Shown here: one piece after another, positions 8,227-17,095 of the stretch
Layout of the letters: the number at the start of each line of letters is the position of its first letter
Position numbering within the stretch: the first letter of the stretch is position 1
Source: Dyadobacter sp. 3J3
Lineage (GTDB): Bacteria; Bacteroidota; Bacteroidia; Cytophagales; Spirosomataceae
Direction of reading: 5' to 3'
DNA: 64,000 nt
NCBI RefSeq assembly: GCF_009801115.1
Contig: NZ_VTOL01000005.1
Coordinates: 294,300-358,299, forward strand
Notes under the pieces: model-generated
What the model was told of the DNA's origin: nothing
What the model saw: only the letters and a program-made list of their open reading frames with translations
The model's database searches: none
Position numbers and translations under genes: made by a program

Positions 8227-10458
8227 TTATTTTGCCGGAGCGCTGATTACTCCCAGATATCTTCCCATCCAGTAAGGCAAAAGCCAGATGTCACCGGCAC
8301 TTTCTTCGGATGTTCCACCCATGCCATTGCGATCCAGATCAAAAGTATTGCTGTTGTGACGTTTTACGGGTTTTTCATCTGGTGGTAAAACTTCCCTGGT
8401 TGTTTGTTTCCGGAAATTAGGCTCCATCAGTTCAATATCTTTTCTGTGGCTATTTTTGATTGACCAGTTGATCATGTCCATTGGATATTCCTGCAAGTAC
8501 CAGACAGCCTCTTTCAAATCAAATTCATCTGTACCAGTTAAGGCGGTGAAAATATTCCAGGCACCGTCCTTTTCCGGTCGCTCTACTTGCCAATGATCCA
8601 GGATTTGCTTTTTGTAAGCCGTTTTCAACGTATCATTAAATGGATAGCGATACAATCCCCAGTAACCGATAAAGTACATTTCGTCATCCGAATGGTTCCA
8701 TCCATCCGACATGTGTTTGGCATGTTCGTCGGCATCCGCAGGCGCTTTTCCGATTTCGCTCATCGGGCGCATCATGTTTTCATAGTAGCCGTATTTATTC
8801 ATCAATTCGAACGCTTTGGCTTTATATTTTTCTTTTTTGGTAAAATAATAAGCCGTTTGAAGCATCGCAACAATATTGGAAGAATTCAGTTTCCTGTCTC
8901 CCACGTTGGTAGGAAAAGAATTTACATATTTAGGATTCCATTTTCCCCACATCGTAGGTTTTCCATCAAAATCGATCAGATACATATCATTTTTAACAAT
9001 ATGAGACATAACTGTATCCAAAAGCATAACGGCTTTTTTCTTCATAGGCTCATCATCGATCAGCTCGGCAATAGCACCAAAGGCGAAAACGTGGCCAATA
9101 ATTTCATCGCTGCTGGTAGTTGATTTCCAGGTCCATTCCTTTTCAGGAGAAGGCTGCCAGCGATCAGAGTCAGAAAGATTTTCCTTATGTCCGCTTCGCT
9201 CAAAAGAGCGCGAAGGAAAACCCGGAACCGGATTTACAGTGTAAAGTCTTTCAATGGCATCCAGTGATTCGCGGCAATTTTGCAACGCAACCGAATCTTT
9301 GGTAGCGGCATAACGGAAAATTTCTCCACCCAAATACATCGTAGTCCAAAGTCCGTCATTGTCAGAATCGGACATATATCCCGTGGACAGATTTCCTTTC
9401 TCCATACCATCCAGGGAAGCGTTAAATCCATTGCGGATATGTCTCAAACGAACTTGCTCTTCAAAATAAATTGCCTTGTCCTGAAGAGTCATTTCTTTAA
9501 ATGCAATTTGTCCCAAACCAGTCGTTGTCAATATTAAAACCGAATGCTCAGGACCTTCGGAAATTTGGATTACTTTATTGCCCGGTAGCCAGCGCTCGCC
9601 ATAATAATAGTCGAATTTGTTATCAGACCGAAGAGCAAATGCACCCTGATCAGATCCAAACCAGATTTTTTCATTCACTTCCTGAACAAATGTGATGTTC
9701 GTTACAGGAAGTTTTTTATTAATGGCTCCAATTTGTTTTTTAGCAGCAGCATCAAATTCAATAATTCCGTCCGTTGTACCAATGATCAGTTTTTGATCCT
9801 TATTAACAACATCAAAGGAGGTGAAACCGGCACCGTCAAAAACTTTTGACAATGCATTTCCAGAAGATAAAACATATAAAGTTTTCTTGCCAAGAATCCA
9901 GAAATTGTCACCCTTTTCCTGATAACGGATCGCTACCGCCTCGTCGTCCGGTAAAACGCCACTGTAAAGATTTTTTGAATCTTTGATCAATTGTAAAGAT
10001 TTTCCATCCGAAACCAGAAATGTGAAATCCTTTCCGCCTGCAAAAAGCTTAGCTCCGGGTAAGGTATGTTTTGAAAATAATGTTCCGGCCCAGGCATTAC
10101 TGAAAAGGACTGAATCGCTCAAATACACCAGCTGTTTGTAGTAAATACCCGTTGCGGAAATCTTCTTGGATTTCATAAAACGGTAGGAATTATCAGGTTC
10201 TATCGAGCCGTGATACAGGAGTTTTCCATTGAAAGGATGTTGTAATCCCTCCTTTGCAAGAATCTGGATCACTCCGTTTCTGTCTGAATAAGCAGCCAGT
10301 AAATTTAGTTTTGTGGTGTCAGAATAATATTTGATGCTGTAATCCTGAACGAAAGGGTTGTCCTGGTGAACAGGCTGCTTCATAGATGATTTGCTGCATG
10401 AATAAAAAGTTAAAGCAGCACAAAACAGGAGGAGTGTTAAATAAAAGGGCTTATGCAT
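8227..10458 (-). CDS. Lipoprotein with beta-propeller-like N-half and helical C-half (paralogue A)
   Basis: 743 residues. Lipobox ends at Cys21 (FYSC), so it should be membrane-anchored. Residues about 45-330 have short repeating beta-strand blocks such as KLIIGTTDGIIEFD and IWFGSDQGAFALRSD, as in two-component-regulator-type propellers. From about 340 on the protein is helical, with acidic motifs SDSDNDGLWT and TTSSDEIIGH, then LIDFDGKPTMWGKW, and it ends WLLPYWMGRYLG. The same motifs in the same order occur in the paralogue at 11643-13904. The C-half looks like an alpha/alpha-barrel of the six-hairpin glycosidase or lyase kind, but I cannot assign a family. Part of the packed minus-strand run. 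Confidence 0.75.
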   Translation of the reverse strand: MHKPFYLTLLLFCAALTFYSCSKSSMKQPVHQDNPFVQDYSIKYYSDTTKLNLLAAYSDRNGVIQILAKEGLQHPFNGKLLYHGSIEPDNSYRFMKSKKISATGIYYKQLVYLSDSVLFSNAWAGTLFSKHTLPGAKLFAGGKDFTFLVSDGKSLQLIKDSKNLYSGVLPDDEAVAIRYQEKGDNFWILGKKTLYVLSSGNALSKVFDGAGFTSFDVVNKDQKLIIGTTDGIIEFDAAAKKQIGAINKKLPVTNITFVQEVNEKIWFGSDQGAFALRSDNKFDYYYGERWLPGNKVIQISEGPEHSVLILTTTGLGQIAFKEMTLQDKAIYFEEQVRLRHIRNGFNASLDGMEKGNLSTGYMSDSDNDGLWTTMYLGGEIFRYAATKDSVALQNCRESLDAIERLYTVNPVPGFPSRSFERSGHKENLSDSDRWQPSPEKEWTWKSTTSSDEIIGHVFAFGAIAELIDDEPMKKKAVMLLDTVMSHIVKNDMYLIDFDGKPTMWGKWNPKYVNSFPTNVGDRKLNSSNIVAMLQTAYYFTKKEKYKAKAFELMNKYGYYENMMRPMSEIGKAPADADEHAKHMSDGWNHSDDEMYFIGYWGLYRYPFNDTLKTAYKKQILDHWQVERPEKDGAWNIFTALTGTDEFDLKEAVWYLQEYPMDMINWSIKNSHRKDIELMEPNFRKQTTREVLPPDEKPVKRHNSNTFDLDRNGMGGTSEESAGDIWLLPYWMGRYLGVISAPAK

Positions 10459-10517
10459 AGGGTAAAATAAAAGGTTTAAGAATTAGGGTAGGGGGACCGC
10501 CATTATTGGTTCTACGA

Positions 10518-11582
10518 CTACTTCACATTTTTCCGTCTTTCAAGCATTTCTTTCCAGGTAGTCAAAATGATTCCTTCGGATTTTATATAAGCTTTCAAAT
10601 CCGGATCCAGCATCGAAAGCATATCCGCATAACGGGATCCGCCCGAAGCGCTGATGTGTTTGAACGCATCGGTAATATCGCTGCTGTGAACGATCATCAT
10701 TGCAACACCTGGCTGCATTTTACCGAGCGTTTCTTTAAATTTTGTGGCTTTGTATTTTCCCCATTGTTCGGGAGTAACGTTATTTCCTTCGGGTTTCCAT
10801 TCGCCGCTGTTTGTGTGTAAATCATCCAAAACAGGCAGACCCGCATTCCAGATTTTTTCACCAACAGCTTTTGATTCTTTTGTAATAGCAGTCTCAGGAA
10901 GTTTGGTGCCTTCTTTCCACTTTCCTTCTGCTCTTAATTTTTTGATCACCGGCGCATTCAGACATTCGATAAGTAATTTGTTATTTCCGCCGGGAAACAT
11001 GACCGGAATTCCATATTCCATCCCGACTTTAATATATCGTTCGAGAAATGGGCCATGGGCAAATAATGTTCCCATGTGTGAATCCAGGTGTGTCGGTTTC
11101 AAACCCATTTTCAAGGCTCTTTCAACTTGTGCGCGGATTTCCTGTTCCACCATATCTGCATTTGCATTTTTAACAACCTGTTCTACTTCATGCCACATGC
11201 AGCCTTCGTCATCAACCAATCCCGGAGAATGTGCAATTCCGCCCAGCGGAGGCCAGCGATATTCCTGCCATTCGGAAGTGAGCGTAAGGTGCAGACCTGC
11301 GTCCATTTTCGGGTTTTTTACGGCATATTTTGTAAAAGCTGCTGCCCAGGGACAAGGCATCATAATACTGCACGAAGTGGCGATACCGTTTTCAATGGAT
11401 TTAATTGCTCCCTGATTGGACGAATAAGACATACCGGCATCATCCACGTGAAAAATAATAACCTTCGCACCTTTTGGCCAGCCCAGTTTCTCAGCATAGG
11501 TCTGGGATGGCTGCGCCTTTACCTCGATAACTTTAAAAGATATCAGGATAAGAAATAGAAATAACGATGCTGTGTTTTTCAT
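10518..11582 (-). CDS. ChbG/YdjC-family carbohydrate deacetylase, secreted
   Basis: 354 residues with a Sec signal peptide (hydrophobic core about residues 5-20, cut near VKAQ). The YdjC/ChbG fold is shown by FHVDDAGMSYSSNQG with metal-binding Asp47-Asp48, AGLHLTLTSEW with His98, and KPTHLDSHMGTL with His165 and His169; MMIVHSSD is near the end. Characterised ChbG removes an acetyl group from chitooligosaccharides. Here the protein is exported and lies between two paralogous lipoprotein genes, so an extracytoplasmic acetylated sugar is a plausible substrate (inference). Gaps to the neighbours are 59 and 60 bases with no terminator seen. Confidence 0.85.
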   Translation of the reverse strand: MKNTASLFLFLILISFKVIEVKAQPSQTYAEKLGWPKGAKVIIFHVDDAGMSYSSNQGAIKSIENGIATSCSIMMPCPWAAAFTKYAVKNPKMDAGLHLTLTSEWQEYRWPPLGGIAHSPGLVDDEGCMWHEVEQVVKNANADMVEQEIRAQVERALKMGLKPTHLDSHMGTLFAHGPFLERYIKVGMEYGIPVMFPGGNNKLLIECLNAPVIKKLRAEGKWKEGTKLPETAITKESKAVGEKIWNAGLPVLDDLHTNSGEWKPEGNNVTPEQWGKYKATKFKETLGKMQPGVAMMIVHSSDITDAFKHISASGGSRYADMLSMLDPDLKAYIKSEGIILTTWKEMLERRKNVK

Positions 11583-11642
11583 GTTTGTTAAAAGTCTGTT
11601 GAAGGTATACTACATTTTTAGGGTAAGGGACTAATAAAAAAA

Positions 11643-13904
11643 TCACTTTATCATTCCCAGATACCTCCCCATCCAGTAAGGAAGCTGCCAGAAAACGGGC
11701 TCTCTTTCCGTTGAAGGATCGCCTCCGGTAGCTGTCCAGGGATTTTTGTCCCATCGTACGGTCATCCGTATACTTGCAGGTTGTATCACATCAACCTGAA
11801 TATCTTCCAACACCGGTTTTCTGACAATTTTCAGATCTTCCCTTTTGCTGTGATCAATGTGCCAGTCGACCAGGTCAAGTGGGGTATCAACCAGAAAATC
11901 GACCGAGTTTTTTAGCTCCGTTTTTTTATTGGTACTATAACAATAAATGAAATTGATCAACGGGTTGTGATCTCCTTTTCTTTTTTCAAACCAGCGTTCC
12001 AAATGGGTTTTGTAAAATGCCAGACGTTCCGGATCCTTTTCACAATGGATAAGAATCGGGTAGAGGTAAGCTTGTAAAACAACGTCGAAATAAATAAACC
12101 AGGCAGGATTCTGATTGGTAACTTCCGACATATTTTTAAGGTAATTTTCTTTTTCAATCAGACGGAGATATTCTTTCTGATATTTTTCGTCTTCTGTCAT
12201 ATGATGTGCAAGCAGAAGAAAAGTCAGCATTTCCATGGAATTTTGGTTTCTGTCTGGAAGCCATTCCGGATCACGGTTCAGCTTATTCGGCGACCAGACT
12301 GACCATCGTGTTGGTTTTCCATCCACATCCATCAGATCAAGATTGTGTTTCATCAAATAATCAACAATCCGGCCAACATGTTTGGCAATAATTTTCTTTT
12401 GACTTTCATCCGCGGCCAGTGTATAATAAAAATAGTAACCGAACATATGTCCACACATTTCATCGCTGCTGGTATCGCCTTTCCAAAGCCATTTTCCATC
12501 TTTTGATTTATGCCAACGAACTTCAACCGGTTTGTTACGAGGTTCTTTTACAAGTTCATCCGCCAATTCTTTTTCAGTAAAAATGCGGTTGCCATCGTGT
12601 ACATTTTTCCAGTCAGCAGGAACTATGGTACGGGCAAAAAATCCATCTGTACCGGTTACTTCCTGTAATAATTTCAAAAAGCCAAAAGCTTTTTTTGCGT
12701 TTTCTTTGGCTTCCGGATTTTTAGTGCTCGCATATCTGAAACTTTCCATGGCCAGGTTATTTCCTGTATATTCTCCGTCATTGTCGTCGTCCTCGGGAAG
12801 CCAGGAAGTGGTATCGCCCGGGGTGGTGAGATGGCACTGTCCCGCGATCCAGGGAGTACGGATGTGGCGTTTCATCAATACATCATTAAAGAAATCCTGT
12901 TTTTGTGCCAAAGTCATTTTCTTCTTTTTGATCGCGCTTACACCTTTTGGCGTCGCAATCCAGGCATTTCCATCGTTGTCAAAAGCAATGTCATTTACCT
13001 GATCATCCATCAGCCAGCGTCTGCTGAAACGTAATGAATGCGAGCCATTAGGTTGATAGCGAACAACGCCCGTTTGCGTACCAACCCACATAATACTATC
13101 TGGCGCATATTTTACAGAAGTGACATATACAGAAGGAATTCCATTTTCCGGTTGTAAAGTTCTTTCTGCTTCATCCGCATTTAGTATGGTAACGCCTCCC
13201 AATCCGCCTGCCCATAATTTTTGGTTCGCATCAAGCGCAAGACCTTTAACATAACCGCTGAGCAATTCTTTTGGTTTGTAAAAGTGCTGTGTTTCTTTTT
13301 CAGTCCAATGATACAATCCCACATCGGTTGCAATCCACAAACCATGCGCCTTATCGGAAATTACATCACGAATGGATTTAGGAAGAATTGTTTCTATTTT
13401 GACAAATCCTTTTCCCTTGTCAAACCAAAATCCATTTGGTCCCAAGGCATAAAGACCGTCGACAGTTTTACAAATAACAGAAACCGGACCTTTCGGTCCG
13501 GTAATCTTTTCTAATTTATTATTTTGAAAACACCAGAGCCCGTTCCAGGTACCAAGCCAGATTGTTTTGTTGTCAGTTGAAACGGCAAAAGAAGGTCCTG
13601 ATTCACTTTCCGGAAGCATGGAATTCCATGTCGCGGAATCTTTCTTTTTTTGAAAAACGCCCGCCGCCGTAGCAATCCAGACATTTGATTCACCATCGAC
13701 CGCTATGCTGCGTACGTTATTTGATTCAGGAGAATTGCCAACAGAATAACCTTCATGATATTCCTGCCAAAAAGGTCTATCCTGATAAACAGAATCATCA
13801 GAACCACTCTTTTTCCCACAAGAAAAAACAACCAAGCAACCCAAAAACAAAACCCCCGAAACTCGGCGCCAAAACTCCCGAAACCCTGCGTTTAACAAGT
13901 TCAT
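11643..13904 (-). CDS. Lipoprotein with beta-propeller N-half and helical C-half (paralogue B)
   Basis: 753 residues. A lipobox ends at Cys29 (VFSC) after a long basic n-region. The N-half has clear Reg_prop-type blades: NVWIATAAGVF, GLWIATDVGLYHW, MWVGTQTGVVRY, NAWIATPKGVSAI. The C-half shares with paralogue A the motifs RHIR, DDDNDGEY, DTSSDEMCGH, LMDVDGKPTRWSVW and WQLPYWMGRYLG. Its start codon overlaps the stop of the kinase-phosphatase gene (ATGA), which suggests translational coupling. Function is unknown; an exported sugar-binding or sugar-processing role would fit the neighbours. It lacks transmembrane or kinase domains, so it is not a hybrid two-component sensor despite the propeller. 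Confidence 0.75.
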   Translation of the reverse strand: MNLLNAGFREFWRRVSGVLFLGCLVVFSCGKKSGSDDSVYQDRPFWQEYHEGYSVGNSPESNNVRSIAVDGESNVWIATAAGVFQKKKDSATWNSMLPESESGPSFAVSTDNKTIWLGTWNGLWCFQNNKLEKITGPKGPVSVICKTVDGLYALGPNGFWFDKGKGFVKIETILPKSIRDVISDKAHGLWIATDVGLYHWTEKETQHFYKPKELLSGYVKGLALDANQKLWAGGLGGVTILNADEAERTLQPENGIPSVYVTSVKYAPDSIMWVGTQTGVVRYQPNGSHSLRFSRRWLMDDQVNDIAFDNDGNAWIATPKGVSAIKKKKMTLAQKQDFFNDVLMKRHIRTPWIAGQCHLTTPGDTTSWLPEDDDNDGEYTGNNLAMESFRYASTKNPEAKENAKKAFGFLKLLQEVTGTDGFFARTIVPADWKNVHDGNRIFTEKELADELVKEPRNKPVEVRWHKSKDGKWLWKGDTSSDEMCGHMFGYYFYYTLAADESQKKIIAKHVGRIVDYLMKHNLDLMDVDGKPTRWSVWSPNKLNRDPEWLPDRNQNSMEMLTFLLLAHHMTEDEKYQKEYLRLIEKENYLKNMSEVTNQNPAWFIYFDVVLQAYLYPILIHCEKDPERLAFYKTHLERWFEKRKGDHNPLINFIYCYSTNKKTELKNSVDFLVDTPLDLVDWHIDHSKREDLKIVRKPVLEDIQVDVIQPASIRMTVRWDKNPWTATGGDPSTEREPVFWQLPYWMGRYLGMIK

Positions 13905-15823
13905 GACGCGTAGTCAACGTTTTCCTGGAACAGCAAAGAAATTAATTTTTTATGCTGAGAGAAATCAGGAATAAGCAATTGTGCTCCTGCGCGGACAAGG
14001 CGCGGACGTTTTGCCGGATTGTGTCCGAAACGCTGCAATTCATTACTGGTTATCCCGACCGATACACCGCCAGCACGGCGACCTTCGCGGATTTCATCCG
14101 GACCGTCACCGAAAACAGCCAGTTCATTTCCTCGCAGATTATTGTCACGAATGATTTTTTCAATAATCATCTTTTTGGAAAACTTAGTATAATCTCTTAA
14201 AGCACCATAAATTCCACCATCAAATAAGTGCGCGTAGCCAAGCATTTCGGCTTCATGGCGGACATCTTCCGCATCCGTTCCACTGGCCAGATACATCGTC
14301 ACGCCGCGTTCTTTTAATTCATAAAGGAAATCCACGGCACCTTTCATTATAAAATCACTTGGGCTTAATTCTCCGGCTTCAAGCTTTTCCATGCGCTTGT
14401 TCACCATTCCCATCAGGCCATCATTATAGATTTCTTTATATTGAAACTTATCCAGAATTTCATGTTCCGGGACATAGCCAAATTCACGAACCAGATTAAC
14501 CAATCCTTCCATTTGGAAAATGGTCTGGATACCGGTTGTTTTCTGGATAAAATCCTTACATTTTTCATGCACTTTGTTAAATGTTGCGGAATCAATGGTA
14601 TCATACTGACTGCCCAGGATCGATTTCATCATGACGGGTTCCATGATTTCTTCCCATCCCTGGCGCATAGAACTGATTGTTCCGTCGTGATCAAAAACGG
14701 CATAGCGAATATGCCCAAGACGCTCCATCACTTCCGGGCCGCAAAGTTCAAATTCCGTTTCCGGGACATATACTGCCTGCCGTTCATTTTCTGCAAGATC
14801 GGCGTTGTAGATGTAATCGGGCTCATGGCTGATCTTAATAATTTCTTCTCCTGTTGCAGTTCCAGTGGTATATAATTTCTGAACTGTTACTGCCGCTGCC
14901 AGGTTTGCAAACTCGGCAGCTTCGTCAGCCGGAATTCCAGCGGCCAGGCATAAAGTAAGTGCACTGATCGTTGTGTCTCCTGCTCCAACGGTATCCAGCT
15001 TCGCTTTTAATTGTAATCCGTGGATTTTGTAAATTCCATTTTCATCAAAAGCCAGAATTCCTCGCTCTCCGGATGTTACAAACACAGGTTTATTTGTTTT
15101 ATCAAAAACCGCTTTACCATATTTCTTAACATCACCTGCAGGAATTATTTCGTCAGGACTAACCTGAACGCCTGAAAGCGAGGCGATTTCTCGATCATTT
15201 GCTTTCAATAAAGTATTTTTAAAACGATCATTGAAATGACGGGAATCCAGCATAACGATTTTATCGCTGTATTTTTCAAAAAGTTCATTAGCACGCTCAA
15301 TGAACGATTCATTATTAATACTTCCGGTAACCTGCTGGTTGAAAATAACAGCGTCGTATTCGATCAGGGCATTTTCTATCGCTTCCAATATTTTTTCGTC
15401 GGTATCAATACTCCGTTCATTGAAAATACCGAAGTCAATTCTTGGTTCTTCCTGCCCGTCGATAAGGCGCTTTAGATAAGTATAGGTATTGAAATTATCT
15501 TGTTGTACAAAAAGTGACGTCGTATCTGCACCCAAAGCCTGTAACTGAGCATTTAATTCTCTTCCAAAAATATCATTTCCTATGGCACCAATAACCTTGA
15601 TTTTGGAGGGATTCAGCGCTGAAAGATTGGCGACAACATTGCCGGCACCACCCGGCGTATAATAGTGGCGGGACACCGCTTGTGTTTTTAGTCCGGTTTC
15701 AACTGAAATCTCGGAACCCTGTTCATCGATAATCCAGTAGGAATCCAGGCAATAGTCACCATAAACCGCAATTTTAACAGTCGAAATTTTCTCCAGAATA
15801 TTTTCAATTCTATTTTGATCCAT
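13901..15823 (-). CDS. PfkB-family sugar kinase fused to a HAD phosphatase
   Basis: 640 residues, no signal peptide, so cytoplasmic. Residues 1 to about 335 are a PfkB/ribokinase-type kinase close to the HldE/RfaE kinase group: GDYCLDSYW, GGAGN at 58-62, and DTVGAGD with catalytic Asp283. Residues about 370-625 are a HAD-superfamily hydrolase with motif I DHDGT (Asp378, Asp380), motif II Ser514 in ASGTD, a motif III Lys near 547-551 and motif IV GDGPDE (572-577). One chain thus carries a sugar kinase and a phosphatase, as in the sequential kinase and phosphatase steps of heptose pathways, though the substrate is not known. It heads the five-gene run and overlaps the next gene by four bases. 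Confidence 0.85.
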   Translation of the reverse strand: MDQNRIENILEKISTVKIAVYGDYCLDSYWIIDEQGSEISVETGLKTQAVSRHYYTPGGAGNVVANLSALNPSKIKVIGAIGNDIFGRELNAQLQALGADTTSLFVQQDNFNTYTYLKRLIDGQEEPRIDFGIFNERSIDTDEKILEAIENALIEYDAVIFNQQVTGSINNESFIERANELFEKYSDKIVMLDSRHFNDRFKNTLLKANDREIASLSGVQVSPDEIIPAGDVKKYGKAVFDKTNKPVFVTSGERGILAFDENGIYKIHGLQLKAKLDTVGAGDTTISALTLCLAAGIPADEAAEFANLAAAVTVQKLYTTGTATGEEIIKISHEPDYIYNADLAENERQAVYVPETEFELCGPEVMERLGHIRYAVFDHDGTISSMRQGWEEIMEPVMMKSILGSQYDTIDSATFNKVHEKCKDFIQKTTGIQTIFQMEGLVNLVREFGYVPEHEILDKFQYKEIYNDGLMGMVNKRMEKLEAGELSPSDFIMKGAVDFLYELKERGVTMYLASGTDAEDVRHEAEMLGYAHLFDGGIYGALRDYTKFSKKMIIEKIIRDNNLRGNELAVFGDGPDEIREGRRAGGVSVGITSNELQRFGHNPAKRPRLVRAGAQLLIPDFSQHKKLISLLFQENVDYAS

Positions 15824-16433
15824 TGGTCAGGCAGATTGTTATGTTTAGGAATTTAATTTTTTGAATATATTTTAGCACCTACGGGTTATCAATATATACT
15901 CAGCATGTAATAGGTTGGACTATCGGGGAGTGACTGATTTTTTACCCGGAGCATTCACATTTAGGAAGTTTATTTTTCTTTTTTATAATCCGGAAAAGGA
16001 CTAAGAAAAATATTTTTTTAGATTAAAAACTGCCTGATTCTGAGCATTTGTGGCCTTTTTGAGAAATTATTATTACCTAATTATTAAATAAGTCTATTTT
16101 GCGCAAAATGAAGATATATTTACGCAAGTTGCGATATCAATTATCGAAACACCCCGTAAATTTATGATCATAATTCTACCTTCTTCATCAATACAAAACA
16201 TTATAGAAGATTATAATTGCAAAAGATACAATTGTTAATATAGTGTTTCAACATATTTTATTTCACAATGCGCGGTTTTTAGGTTATTAATTAAGTTCAG
16301 TTTGTTCGAAATAAAATGAAATATTGAAAATAATATTAATTTGAGAATAAAATTAACGAAAAGCAGAACTTTAAAATAGACCGATTTTAGTTTTAATCCT
16401 GACCCAGTTTCCTTGACATAAACTTTTACGAAC
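15824..16433. other. 610-base AT-rich non-coding region
   Basis: No coding region is supported here. It separates the minus-strand kinase-fusion run from the plus-strand sigma factor gene and must hold the promoters of both. Two short palindromes at 16096-16133 are listed separately. No clean TTTG/TAnnTTTG pair was found for either gene. Confidence 0.6.
16096..16133. promoter_or_regulatory. Two adjacent palindromes, candidate operators
   Basis: ATTTTGCGCAAAAT (16096-16109) is a perfect 14-base palindrome. CGCAAGTTGCG (16123-16133) is an inverted repeat of the same CGCAA/TTGCG half-site. Centres are about 25 bases apart. They lie in the region between the divergent kinase-fusion run and the sigma gene. 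The regulator is unknown. Confidence 0.4.
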
Positions 16434-16973
16434 GTGGCCTATCCTGACGAAAAAACGCTGATCAAAGTAACGCAAGGCGATGAAGCAGCCTTTGCTGAAC
16501 TTTACAATTATTACAAAATGCCCGCCCTGCGGTTTTCTATCTCGCTTCTGAAAGACGAAGAGGAGGCTGAAAATATGTTGCAGGATGTATTTGTGAAAAT
16601 TTGGCTGAAGAGAGAGCAGATCAAACCAGACCTGAATTTTAATTCCTATTTGTTTACTTGTCTCAGAAACATGGCGTTTGACCATTTCAAGAAAATTGAG
16701 AAAAGTGAATTTCTTCGTAAACAATATATGGAAGCTATGAAGGTTTCTGTGGATGATGAAAAGGAAGAAAAAGAAAGACGTATTTCTTTGGTGCAGACGG
16801 CGGTTGATTCCTTGTCTGCGAAAAGAAAACAGATTCTTCGTCTCAATATTGAAGAGGGGAAATCGTATCAGGAAATTGCAGAATTTCTTCTGATTTCAAA
16901 AAATACGGTAAAAAACCAGCTTGTCAAGGCTAAACAAATTTTAAGAGAAAAGGTTGATTTTGCTTCTGCCTAG
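16434..16973 (+). CDS. ECF-type RNA polymerase sigma-70 factor
   Basis: 179 residues of the Bacteroidota ECF sigma family. Region 2 is seen in AFAELYNYYKMPALRFSISLLKDEEEAENMLQDVFVKIWLKRE and in SYLFTCLRNMAFDHFKK; region 4 in LRLNIEEGKSYQEIAEFLLISKNTVKNQLVKAKQIL. The start is a GTG; the first ATG is 28 codons later and would remove part of region 2. No FecR-type anti-sigma factor and no SusC/SusD pair is adjacent, so it is an orphan in this window. A strong terminator follows 80 bases downstream. Confidence 0.9.
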   Translation: MAYPDEKTLIKVTQGDEAAFAELYNYYKMPALRFSISLLKDEEEAENMLQDVFVKIWLKREQIKPDLNFNSYLFTCLRNMAFDHFKKIEKSEFLRKQYMEAMKVSVDDEKEEKERRISLVQTAVDSLSAKRKQILRLNIEEGKSYQEIAEFLLISKNTVKNQLVKAKQILREKVDFASA

Positions 16974-17050
16974 TTTCGTTATTTACTCATCGCTCGAATA
17001 TTACCTTACCATTATACCCCGATAACTCTACACAAAATTCCTAAACCCGA

Positions 17051-17077
17051 AAAAGGAGCCGAAAGGCTCCTTTTTTT
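17051..17077. terminator. Bidirectional terminator between the sigma and lipoprotein genes
   Basis: AAGGAGCC-GAAA-GGCTCCTT hairpin followed by a T run on the plus strand and preceded by four A residues. It serves the sigma factor gene and, less strongly, the convergent lipoprotein gene. Confidence 0.85.
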
Positions 17078-17095
17078 GTCAATACAAAAATAAAT

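Noticed and set aside
10744..11415. Long plus-strand open frame of 223 codons opposite the ChbG-like gene
   Set aside because: It has no recognisable domain and lies wholly antisense to a well-supported enzyme gene with intact motifs.
11643..13904. Hybrid two-component sensor suggested by the propeller repeats
   Set aside because: There is no Y_Y_Y domain, membrane segment, histidine kinase or response regulator after the propeller; the C-half is a different helical domain.
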